Shown one piece after another: positions 1 through 11,656 of a DNA stretch of 64,000 nt. The stretch lies in contig MOWL01000069.1 in the NCBI GenBank assembly GCA_002110485.1, positions 806,001 to 870,000 of the forward strand. The letters run 5' to 3'. The notes under the pieces are model-generated. The model saw only the letters and a program-made list of their open reading frames with translations, was not told the DNA's origin and ran no database searches. Numbering within the stretch: the stretch's first letter is position 1; each line of letters starts with the position of its first letter. Origin of the DNA: Emergomyces orientalis (Eukaryota > Ascomycota > Eurotiomycetes > Onygenales > Ajellomycetaceae). The position numbers were made by a program, and so were the translations under genes.

Positions 1-3000
1 GAAAATACCACGTCCTCGCAGCTTGCTTCAGCCCATACAGGCTCTGGCGAACCAGGCCAACTAGATTGCCCCTGCCATGTTTTATGCCCGTCGGGAGCTG
101 CATATAGATCATTTCTTCCTGTGGCAGCACGCCATTAAGGAATGCAGACACGTAATCAATTGCCTTCGATTTCCATCCCCTAGCCGTAGAGATCGCGAAT
201 AGGCTTCTGGTTGTAGGACCAGAGACAACGGCAGCGTAAGACTTCGTATAATGGACTCCTCGCTGCTGAAGGAATCCGCGAACCACCCATCGTGCGCGAA
301 AGCGGATGGTTTCTCCCTTATTATTTAATTTGCGGTCATATACCCATTTACCCGTAAGAACATCCATATCCGGGGACCGCTCAGTAATAACATATGTTTT
401 CTTTTGATTGAACATATCGACCTCCTTCCTCATTGCTTCGAGCCAATGATGCCAATCAGGGCTCCGTCGAGCCTCCGCTAAGGTCGTGGGACGGTCCGTA
501 AGGGTACTAAGCACGGGTTCATCACCATTATCATTAGCATGCTCGTCAGACTCATTAAGGAGATCAACATCACTGTTTATAAGATAGGTAGGCTCAATGG
601 CCTCCTCCAGATCCCCATTGACAAGCATCTTCATGATGTGCGGCCGCTCCCTTGCCAGGCGCCGCAGGAGACAGTGCTGCCATCCATCCGCAGGATTCAA
701 AACATCGAGCTCATCCGGTATGTTATTTGGCTCATGAGGAGCCGGAAGAGCGGCATTAATGAATGACACGTCCTCCACGAGAGCTTCATCAAAAACCACA
801 TCTCGTGCTATCTCCAACCTGCGTGCATCAGGGTCCCATATGCGAACTTGATGAAGGCCCTGATAACCCACAAAGATCCATTCTTTCCCATCCGTTCTAT
901 CCGCAAGCTTATTAGTAACTCGCAGATCCTTCTTGTAGACCTTGCAGCCCCATCTATGCAGCCAATTCGCCGTGGGCTGCACCCCCATCCATGCTTCAAA
1001 GGGGGTCAGCGGAGACCCCTCCTTGCACCCGTAAAGCTTCGTAGAGGTGGGAGACATATTGATCAACATAACGGCAGCCTGCATGGCCTCACCCCATAGG
1101 TCCCTAGGCTGCCCGCTATCGAATAGCAAGCTCCTAGTTCTTTCGATTATTATGCGGTTCGCACGTTCCGCTGGACCGTTTGATTGTGGGGTATATGGCG
1201 TAGTCGTCTCATAGGCAATGCCTCGCTGTTTACAAAAAGCTTTTAATTCATCGCTCTTGAATTCTCCACCACCATCCCAGTGCAAGGAGCCCACGCATCG
1301 CTGCGCAGTGGTCTCAATCATTGTTATAAAATCCCGTAGTTTCGCGGTTGCTTCACCCTTGGTGGCCATTAAAATGGCCCACCGATATCTCGTGGCATCG
1401 TCCGTAATACTCATCCAATAATCAGCCCCCCCATACGTGGGAACGCCATCCTCATTGAATAAGGTACGCCCACCGCCCGCAAGATCAATAAATAATCGTG
1501 CAGCAGGCTTCACTTTTCTAATCATGGGCTCAAAAGCAGGACGAGCCATCTTAGCCTGCACGCAGGTTTTACAAAAAGGCAGAGCCTTGGAGCCTTTAAT
1601 CCTCATCCCCATGCGCGGATCCGCGGCCATCTTCGCTATATCCATGTGGTTAAGATGACCCAGCTTCAAATGCCATTGCAGCATCGTGAGCTCTACTGGT
1701 TTTATATTCATTGATGGCAGAGCCAATAGCGAGTCATCCACAGCATTTACGGGCCGAAAATCACCATTAGGCATGGCGAATTGAATCAAATCTCGGATTT
1801 GCGGAGGCTTTTCAATGACATAGATATCTTTCTCATTCAAAACAGCAGTGAAGCTGACCATTCGATCGGGAGAGGTCATAATAATCGAGTGAGCTTCTCC
1901 ATATGCCAATTGCTTGAACGTATAGCCCTTGCGGACTAATTTGCCAAAGCTCACGATATTTGCTTCTAATTCGGGGGCAAATCGCACACCTTCCAGGCAC
2001 ACATCCGCCCCATCAACCGCCAGTTCAACCGTACCAACGGCCGCAGCTGGAACAATGGTCCCATCCGCCATTTTCAATTTAACATTGGAGCTCATTGAAT
2101 GGCATTTAACAAGCTCCTTGCGTGGTGTTGCGTGAGCGCCAGACCCCGAGTCCAGAACCCACTCATCCGCAATATCATCATCACGGACGATTTCACGAGC
2201 ATGGAACACCTTCTCAACCGTACTGTGTACAGGAGCAGAGCCGTCATCGGGGCTCTTGGAAGAATCCTCATTATTGGCCTTCTTCTTATCCTTCTTGGTG
2301 CCACCACGCCTTTTTCCATTAGAATAACCTGACGGACGCTTCTCTGGGTGCTTTTTCCAACAGCTCTCCTCATTATGGCCCACAATCCCGCAATGTGAGC
2401 ATTTTGGCCTGCCTGATGCAGATGGAGCAGGGCTCTCACCCGCATCATCCATACTGCTCGCATTATTTACGGGCGCCTTTGTGTTCTTTGAAGAAGAGGA
2501 ACTGCCGCCAGAGGGCAATCGAAGCAGAATATCACGGCATAGACCCACAAAATCATCCTCCAGGAGAGTATCTTCACCACTCTTTTCAATATCATCCATC
2601 CTATTTCGTATGAGATTGGCCCATCTACTGTGAATCCCCGCAAGCAATCGATCAAAGAAGACGGAATCCGGCATATAAAAATCTAATCGCTTATATTCAG
2701 TTCGTACGGCTAAGAGACGCTCAATAAACGCACGATCCGACCCGCAAGACTCAGCCGTCATACCCAGGAACTCATTGAAAAGACGAAACCGGCGAACTAC
2801 GCGGCGTTCAGCGAAGTTCTCCTCTACTATGGACCACAGCATATAGGCAGACAATTGATTCTCCTTCGGTATAGTAAAATGAGTTCTAGCCTGTGCGGAA
2901 ATCGCTGACCACATATAATTACGCAGCCAGCTATTCCGCTCCCTCCAGAGCTTCGCAACGTCCTCACTGACCCCCTCAGGCGGGGCCAGCTCCTTATTTA

Positions 3001-3505
3001 ACAAAATATCATCTGTTTCTGAATCCTTCGCCGCGAGAAGAACCTCATCCCTCCACATGGGATAGTTCATGGAGCCCAGCAGCAGAACTGGCTTTTCAAG
3101 AAGCTTAACTGTAAGTCGAAACTCCTTAATGGCCTTCAAATAAGCCGTCATATTGGCGCCTGCGAGCTCCCCCGCACCAGCACCAGCCTTAATCCGCGCT
3201 GTTTCATTCTCCAACCTCGCAATCTCCAACCTCGCCCGGGTCTCAGCGCTCAAGGAGTCATCATGCTCAACCTGAGCCTCCTGGGTGGGTTCATCGCGAT
3301 CTGAGCCCGTATCCGACATATCCGACATTGGATCTTCGAAATCAGCACTTGACTCCTCCGAAGGAGCTCTTGCGGGCAATTTACGGGCTGTAATGGGGGT
3401 TGGAAAGGGCTCGTTTTCAATATTCTCCGGCGTACGTTCCGCTCGCCTAGTCGGCTTATTTTCCCTCGTAAGATCAGGACTGTTGCCTGACCGTAAGTTC
3501 ACCAT
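1..3505 (-). mobile_element. Ty1/copia LTR retrotransposon, Gag-Pol open frame (5' part, cut by window edge)
   Basis: The minus frame starting at the ATG at 3503-3505 was read codon by codon to position 2 and has no stop: at least 1168 residues. Seen in order: an acidic Gag-like part (about 1-350), one CCHC knuckle (C-x2-C-x4-H-x4-C, residues 369-382), an aspartic protease DSG at 452-454, an integrase His/Cys domain (about 610-650, ending FCKTCVQAKM), and an integrase core with D674, D744 and E780, the last pair in D-x35-E spacing. A reverse transcriptase start follows (YGLKQAARTW at the edge); the catalytic YxDD box lies outside. The order protease-integrase-RT is that of Ty1/copia. Gag and Pol share one frame with no shift. 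CpG content looks normal, unlike the LINE at 20-25 kb, so the copy is probably young. Confidence 0.95.
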
Positions 3506-3860
3506 GAGAGGCAAGAACTAGCTGTATAAGAGAAATAGATAGCAGTAACGCAGCGTATTAAACAGAGGGCCTCATAACCTCATAGAGTGCATCAAGCCTA
3601 TCATATTGAACTACCTAACTAGCTAAAATATATATGTGTGTGTGGGGCATGTGACCCGGGTAGCCCTAGTATCACCTAACAGAAACAGTGAGGTCACGTG
3701 GACATGTTCCATTCATATCACAATGGATGGAACTGATTCAGCAAACCACGTTGAACACACACTCCATGTGGTGTGGAGGGTAGGGTAAGAGTAGAGGAAT
3801 GATCAACATATCTCATATATTCCTCTACCCAGGTTACTGGCAAGAGAAGGCGTGTATTGT
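3506..3860 (-). repeat. Probable copia leader, primer-binding site and LTR
   Basis: This lies immediately 5' of the Gag start, where a leader and 5' LTR belong. On the plus strand 3566-3580 reads AGGGCCTCATAACCT, which resembles the anticodon arm of initiator tRNA-Met (CAT anticodon). That fits a half-tRNA primer of the kind known for Drosophila copia. The first TG after it is at 3588, a possible LTR end. A perfect 10-bp inverted repeat (GTAGAGGAAT, 3791-3800 and 3819-3828) lies further out. The outer LTR border and target duplication cannot be set because the second LTR is outside the window. Confidence 0.4.
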
Positions 3861-6800
3861 CCCTGCATCTGCATTCACGCACTTCTGAGACGAAAATGCC
3901 ACCAGGCTCCCCTTTCCCACCAACGAGGTGCCTGGGTAGGTATTCGCTTGACCATTTTCAACTCGCATCATCATGTCTCAAATGACCGCTTGAAACGACA
4001 TATACCGACCCCCCAGTGGGCGAAATCCAGATTCCTAAGAAAAAGTGGGCAATAACATGTGCAGTGATCAACAACTTTCATTTTGCTACGTACAGTGATG
4101 AATTTGCTACTGACTCTACTACTGACACAACGGGGGTTTTCCAACAGTTAAACTTGTGGGATGGATTCCACCAACTCATTCCAATAATGATATATTTACC
4201 AACATCCAATTCCAAGCGGAAGCCCCATACCTCTTTAACATGCAATTGACCAGACAGGGCGAGAGAAATATTTTCCCAGTTAAATTTTTTTCAGTTATGC
4301 TGCCAAATGTTTTTGGTAAATCAACCAGGTGCAAGTTTGCAATGACGTAGGTTCCTATATAAATGGAGTTCACAATTCCGAACTTACTCACATAGTTTCA
4401 ACAGAAGTATAGTTAGAGTTCGCTGATCTAAAAAAAATAAATATAAAAAACTATATTTACATACATTGAAGCTTTTCTTCTTTTCATTTCCCAAGCTATA
4501 TGAACTGGGAAGAGTTTTTTTTTGTAGAAGAAAAAAAGAAAAGATGTATGCTAATGCTAGGCGTTCCGTAAGATCTATTCGGACACTCAAAGTATGTTTC
4601 AAATTATTGACCTTTTCTTTTTTCTTTTTTTTTTTCCATTTCTTTTGAGATTGAAAAAGAAAAAAGACTTTACAGAGAAAGAAAAGAAGGTTTTCTCTCA
4701 TGCACCCGCATGAGCTTTGGCTGATTTGTTGGGCTTAATTGTCCCCTTTGTTCTTGATGGTTCCTTGCATTCTCTTCTGCCGGATCATGCCATCATGTTA
4801 TACGTAAAATTAAAAAATTAAAAAGAGAAAAAGAAAGGAAAAAGACAGTAAAAAGGAAGGTCATGCTTAAAATAACCCATTGATAAAAAAAAGACAAGGA
4901 ATGAAAACTCTGCAGTTTATTTCTACATATGTTTCCTAGCCCTTTTAATCTGTATCAAGGTATTATAAGGTAAATAACTAAACATGTCTACACCTTGAAC
5001 AATACCCTGATTTCATCGTATCTCTTCCATGAACCCAGCAGGGATAGGTCTATCACTCAATACCTAAACTCGTTAATGCCAAGAATCCGCTGCATGCCAG
5101 CAGCAATGAGGCTGGTAAGTGAGGCAGTGAGGAGGATGCAGCAAGGCGAATTGAGCGGCCATTGCCATGAGCATGATTTATAATACAGCAAATGAAAGAG
5201 TATATAGAGAAAGTAGGTATTAGCCTATTTCGGTGGAAAACGCATCCCCACCAAGCTAGGGAAGGGAACCTTATTATTTTGAGTTTTATCCAACGGGCGG
5301 ATGTCCTGATGGTAATGCTTCCAGGGAGAACTGTCAGTTGTCGTTAAATCAGCTATATTTTACCGCAAGGAGTCCCTAGTTAGGTATGGATCAAACGCTT
5401 CACCACTCCCGACTGAACGATTTTTTAAGTTGGATAGACACGGCGGGTGTGTGCGGGCAGGTGAGTGGGTTGGAACCCGGTGAGCTTGCTTCCTCCCCCA
5501 CCAGCTAAAAGTAAAAAGGTATTTTTTTTGTTAGCAGAAAGAAAGCACAAAATCAAAAACATTATCAAAGGATCTTAAAACGTAAAAAGCTGGGTAAAAA
5601 CTTGAACGGCCCCAAAACGAGGTCGCCCAAAAACTTAACCTACCCCGTAGAATGGTGACTGGTTATTGAAGTTTCCCTTAAAAGTAAAGCTCCCTGTTAG
5701 TTACCCGGTTGGTCAAAAATAATTAAAATTAAAAATTAAAGTCTTGTCAAAAGAAAGAAGAAAAAAGAAGAAAAAGAAGGCTAATCTGCAGAGCTAAGCA
5801 TCCGACAACGTACGTTTGCTAGCGCTTGCATTTCCGCTGCAACGCGAATGCGGGACTGTGGGGATGGATCGAGAAGAGGGAAATCAAACCGCAGTTAAGT
5901 AGACCATTGGTGGTGTGACTGGGAGGGATGGCGACGGTGCTCTTTTGAAAGAGATATCACATTGATCTGTACTGTTCATAGTATCGGGTGTATCCGTTCT
6001 TGGTTCTCGGTTACTGGTGAATAGTAGTAATAATATTTAAATACAGTGCGCTCTACAGAAGATAAAAAATAGGATTTTGATTTTGGTTTGACGACAGGAG
6101 TTCAAATTTCTTTTTTTATTTTTTTCTTCTTTTCTTCTTCGTTTTCTTTTGTGGACAGCTGTATAAATAGCCGCTCTCCATTAATATTATCTCCCTGGTA
6201 GTTACAGTATTTAGTTAAAAACCCAAGAGCAAGATGTTTATCTTGGACAAGCTTTTTCTTTTACCTGGCCGAAACTCGAAAGTGGAGAGAGGTGGAGCGG
6301 TAGCAGCAGAAGGGAGGAGGGGAAAAGAGGTTGCCAGGAAACAATAATAATGATATTGAGCTTGACAAACTTGGGGATTTTTTCGTATGTACAGACTATA
6401 AGAGTCCTGAAATGATTTTACCAAGTTGGTGTAGTTGCTGCTGGCCTTTGGATCAGTGAGAAGAAAGGCGTTCACAACTGGAAGAAATGGGTTGTTGTAA
6501 TGGGTCAGTGGCATCCAGAGTATTTGGGGAGAAGGGCTTTCAACGCAAGTTTACATAGATTATGTTGTAAAAGAATATATCAAGTCAACTATTCTATCAT
6601 CTTTCTCTATCAGACATGTTATGATCGATAGTGACCACACGACATCAATCCTAAGATGCACACTGACTTGACTGGATGGACTGAAATAATAGAAACATGG
6701 AGAGTTGGCAGAGTCCAAATACCTAGAAACAGGACGATGACAATACCACGGGGCGAGCCAGGCCCGTCTGGGGAGCGCTGGGAAGCGGGCGGCCATTCCC

Positions 6801-6989
6801 AGTCTGGCTAGAGGATGGACAAATCCGTAGCGGGTCAGCCTCAAAGCGGCAAGGTGGATCCCCGCAGCACACACTGATTGGCGAATGGCAGGAGTTGAAA
6901 CGAAGCAGAACTAAAAAAAAATACGGTTTAGCAGGGAGTACCCAGGAATACGTCACAAACCTGACCGTACCGTATTTACCATCCTGCCT
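3861..6989. other. Intergenic, no supported gene
   Basis: Both strands carry only short, low-complexity frames with no recognisable domain. AT-rich homopolymer stretches occur at 4430-4700 and 5700-5780. Confidence 0.6.
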
Positions 6990-7546
6990 CCTGCTGCCTT
7001 TTCTGCCCGCTGTCTGCCCTTTTCGCTGTCCGTCTGTGTCCTCGTCCTCAATTCTTCACCCCCCAACAAGCTGTCTCTCTCTCTCTCTCTCTCTCTCTTC
7101 TCCTTCTGTTTCTTCTCCCTCTATCCCCCTCCATTGAGCTCAAGCTCTCTTCCTTTTCTTCCCTTCTCCCTCTGCCCTGATTGTCATTTCTTTTTCATTT
7201 CTTCTGATTCTGCTTCCCCGTCGAGCTTTTTTTTCCTTTATTCACCAACTCACCCCCGTCTTCTAAATTAACCCCAGGCGGTGTGGGTCCCCCTGTGCCA
7301 TTTTGCCCTCTCTGGCTCTGGCTCTCTGGCTCTGGGCTTTGGGCTTTTCCTCTCTTAGCCTGGCTGCTCCTTCGAAGTTTCACGACGCGCACCTCTCTCT
7401 CTCTCTCTTTTTTTTTTATATATTTTTTATTTTTGGTTTTGGTTTTCGACTACATATTTAGTTACGAACTAAACCATCCTAGTTTCAGAGCCTTGGTAGC
7501 TTAGTTAACTCTGGACAACCACATCATAAATAATAGTTGTCCGGCC
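6990..7546 (+). promoter_or_regulatory. Pyrimidine-rich promoter/leader of PBP1
   Basis: Long CT tracts, including an uninterrupted (CT)n run near 7074-7098 and another at 7391-7407 followed by T9, precede the ATG at 7547. Such CT blocks are common just upstream of transcription starts in filamentous fungi. No clear TATA box was seen close to them. Confidence 0.45.
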
Positions 7547-7645
7547 ATGACATCCACCCTCAACTCCGTCTCGTCTGCCAACGGAGCCTCAGGCAACACT
7601 GTCAGCAATTCCATGCCTCAAAATCCCTCCTCTGCTGCTGCCAGC

Positions 7646-7676
<31 letters not shown>

Positions 7677-10600
7677 GCAGACCAGCCATGCGCTCGAGTT
7701 CCACGCTCAAGACCAGCACTGATGGGAGTCGGCGGCAGGCTGCCAGCCCTGCCGACGGTGCTCACAGGTACGTTATGTTTGAAGCTTCCCCCTTTCCCCT
7801 TGCCCTTTCTTCTTTCCCATTTCCCATTTCCCAGTCCTGTCCCTTCTCCATCCTTCCTTCCCGTTCGCATTGGCTTTTGTTGTCGTGTTTCTGCTCTGGG
7901 CGTGGAAGGAGCCCAGGAGGTTCCAAATCTGGGAAGTTTGGAGTCGCTCTCGTGCTTTTTAAAATTCTCCCAATCCCCAAAAGTTTTCTTCTTCTTCTTC
8001 TTCTTTTTCTTCCCCTCCCACACCCACAAACACGCAAGAAGGCGCACATATCTACACATCTACAAATTGTTTATACACAGACCACCAGTTGATTTCTTTC
8101 TTCTCTTTGACCTTAACCTTGGTGCGGATAACCGCTTCGGATTCTTATGTCTGCCATTATTCATTCCTTGCCATCTGCACCTCGATGACCTGATCGATTC
8201 TCCGTCTTACCGGGAGCACGTTCACTGACTTCCCCTGTCTTTCCCACACATTATAGGCGCAATAACCCCCCAAAGGCCTGGACTCAATCTACAAATCCTC
8301 TTACCCAGAAACCTTCTTATCCAAATCAGAACGGAGGAGCTCCTCAGCGCAAATCCACAATTTCCCCGAAACCAATGCCATCGTCGAACAGGGAATCAAA
8401 TACCCCTGATATGCATGCCAATGATCGCCTCACCTTTCTCTTGGCTGCCTCCATCGTAAGTCCAGTCTCTACGTTTCCTTATCAGTTCTCAGTAATTCCT
8501 TTCGCCGTGCGCGTTCTGATGCTAAATTACATTTTGATTGGTAGGGTTTAAATGCCACCATCACAACCAAAAGCGGAGAGAAGTTTTCTGGTATTTTTTC
8601 GGGCTCATCATTGGAGTCGAATGAGTCCTCATTTACATTGAAGATGACACAACGGTGCTCCTCCCCACAGCCAGACCACAGTCGGTCAAATGGCCTCAGT
8701 GACCATGCCAGCCCTTACATTGGATCAGGCATGGATCATCAAATGATTTTTGATGTTCAAGATATTGTGGACATCGGCCTTGAAAACGTCTCGACTTCCG
8801 GAATTGCTGCAAAGGAACAGAATGGTAATGATAAATAACCTATACCATCTTTAATCACCTATATATATGCTGACATTTTACCTTCCTTTCTTAGGAGCTC
8901 CCACAGGATTCAAAACGGATACTGACATCTCTGGCGGCCAAGCGGTTCGAGAAAGAGAACTCCAACGGTGGGAACCCGGCACAGATGCCCCTGTTGACTT
9001 GTCTTTGGAGAGCGCAGGCCCCACCAGCTGGGACCAATTTGAAGTAAATGAACGCCTTTTCGGGGCCACTACCAGCTATGACGAAAACTTGTACACGACT
9101 CGAATAGATCGTTCGGACCCTTCGTATAAGCGCAAAGAAGCTGAGGCGGCCAGAATTGCACGTGAGATCGAATCCAGTGAGACTGATAATGTCCATTTAA
9201 GAGAAGAACGTGGTATAGTCGCTGAAAACGATTACGCAAATGAGGAGGATAAATATAGCGGTGTTCGTCGTGAGGATAACTTCCCTCATCTTCAATCTGG
9301 ACAACCAAACAAGTATACACCACCTGCAAGGCGTGCTCCCACTAGCCACCCTACTGTTCCTGGCGCTCCGGTTGATCCAGCAATCATCAGTGCCCAAATT
9401 GCGCGGCCCGACATGCCACCCAAGCAATCAAGCCAGCCCAAGATTAACGTTACACCTTCACAACCTACTTCTACTACCGATGTACTCAAAGACAAAGTAC
9501 CAGAACCAACCAAATCTGCGCCATCTCTTAAACTCCCTGTCAGTTCCGAACAAAAGAATGTCCCCAGCAAGCCCGCATCGAACTCCAATGTTCCTCCTAA
9601 ACGTAACGGTGCCGAGAATGCGTCTTCCAACGTGGAGGCTGAAGTGCTTGACCATTTCCGGCAGTTCGCGCACAACGAGAAGGCGAAGCTCCAAGAGCGC
9701 CGCCGCAATCAAGCATCCTATGATCGGACAATTAAACTCAATGAGCTGATGAAGTTCTCTAAAAACTTCAAACTTGGGACGCCTGTTCCGAAAGATCTCG
9801 TACCCATCCTGGCCAAAGATCCGAGTAAGCAAGAGGAAATTATTGAGAAAGCACGTAGACAACATGAGGAAAAGCTTGCTGCTGCTGCTGCCAAAGCCGC
9901 TGGCACAACCGCTCCAGATTCTTCCACTGCTGCTGCTCCAGCCGCTGAACAGAAACCAACCGCACCTCGCGCTTCGGGCTCTTCCCGATACGATGTTGGT
10001 AATGGGCCTCCGGTGGCACCGTCCGATCGTCAACAATACCCCCGTGGCCGTCAAGGCTATCCACCAATGGGCCCTCATGGCGGTCCAGGGGGACGGCCGA
10101 TGGGGCATCATACCGCGCATTCGGGGCGATCGGGCCCTGGTCTTCTCGGCCTCCGCCTGGCGGATATTCAGCAGCAACGCAAGGGCGGAGCTATGGGCCC
10201 CCCTATGCCTCCCCCTCTACCGATCCAAGATGGCCGTATTCCTCCTAATGGACCCCTTGGTGGTGATCAGTCCAGCCTAAATAGTCCTCATAAATCTATC
10301 CAGAGCCCAACATCGGCAACGTCAACGAAATTCAACGTTAGGGCACACGAATTTAAGCCCAACCCAGCCGCAAATACCTTTACCCCGGCGAGCACATCTG
10401 CCATATCGTCAAGCCCATCGTCTAACGTTAGGACACAATCCATTTCACGTACTGCCAGCCCATCAGCATTTTTTGGTGCTAAGAAGCCTTTACCAGCTTC
10501 AGAACGGCCATCAATTAATGACCACTTCAACCCAGTTAAACGGATGAAAACGGAAGCAACAGAGCAGAGTTCTAAAGACTACGCATTTAATGGTGGAATT

Positions 10601-11656
10601 CCTCAAGCGTATCGAACTCCGCCCACATGGGAGGTTGCTCCAGTCAATGCTGAGAAAACATACGCTGACATGTTCAAAACTCCCGCGCCTGCTGCCTCAG
10701 CCTCACCGCAACGGGCTGCATCTAATCCTCAAATCCCACATCAACACCAGCTTCCGTTTCACCTTCAGCACGCAGGCCCTCCAACCACGGGCCCTCCTCA
10801 GCCTCATCCTCACCCCCACCCACAGTCACACCACCCTTCAGCGCCCCCACACTTTGATGATCACCATCGCATGCAGATTTCTGCTTCTTCGTCGCAAGTA
10901 TATCCGTCACCCCGACTGCAGCAAACCCATGTGGCATATCATTCTCCTATGGGCCATCATGCACAGCTCGCATATGGCCAACCCGTTCCGCAATTCTACA
11001 CGGGCCAAGGCCCGCAACCCGCACACATGCGACACTATCCCGGTGGCCCACAGTTTGTTAACCCGCAAACTGGCATGGGGGCACCAATGATGGTTCAGCA
11101 GCCTTCGAATGGCCCTTATGCGGGCATGCCACAAGGCATGGGTGTCCCATACAATCCGCAGATGCCGATGTACTCTCCCAATGCTGGCCATGCCTACCCG
11201 CAGCATGTACCACCACCACCTCAACCACATAGTGGCTATCCCAGTCCAAGCCGAGGTGCGCCTATGATGATGCATCAGGGTTCACAACAGGGCCACCCAC
11301 CTCAACCCATCATGTTTATGAATTCCGGACAGCATGGACAGCCCGTTTACGCCCCACAACAACCAGGCCACAGTAAGTTGAAACAAGTACCTTTTCCATC
11401 ATGTCCAATATTCTTCATACTGATCATTGAAATAGTGCCTCCAGTGCGCTCTGGTTATCCTCAGCACCAGCAATCTCATTTCAATACTAGCCCCCATCAG
11501 ACACATCATTACCCTCATCACCAGCATCGAGCCCAGAATAATAATCACCACAACCAAATGCCACACATGCATCATCCCCACATGCAGCCGCAAGGCCCGC
11601 CACAGAATGCACCTTCAGGATCCCATCCTCCAGAGGCTGTTGATGAGGTGAAATGA
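7547..11656 (+). CDS. PBP1: Ataxin-2 / PAB1-binding protein PBP1
   Basis: RNA-granule protein that binds poly(A)-binding protein and affects mRNA stability and stress granules; in yeast it also acts on TORC1 (family knowledge). Model: exons 7547-7767, 8257-8455, 8545-8824, 8895-11372 and 11436-11656, giving 1132 residues; all junctions are GT..AG and keep frame. The Lsm-like (SM-ATX) domain spans about 128-225 and includes FLLAASIGLNATITTKSG across the second junction. LsmAD follows at about 275-345 (WDQFEVNERLFG ... YTTRIDRSDPSYK). A PAM2 motif for PABP binding is at about 710-723 (KFNVRAHEFKP). The C-terminal third is Pro/Gln/His-rich and disordered. An N-terminal run of ten Asn is encoded by (AAC)10. 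The last intron is 63 nt and stop-free in frame, so its retention would add 21 residues. Confidence 0.95.
7646..7675 (+). repeat. (AAC)10 microsatellite in PBP1 exon 1
   Basis: Ten perfect AAC units encode poly-Asn from residue 34. The +1 frame would read poly-Gln. Perfect coding triplet runs of this kind tend to vary in length. Confidence 0.9.

Noticed and set aside
2092..2463. Coding frames on both strands inside the copia region
   Set aside because: They are shadows of the continuous Gag-Pol frame in other phases.
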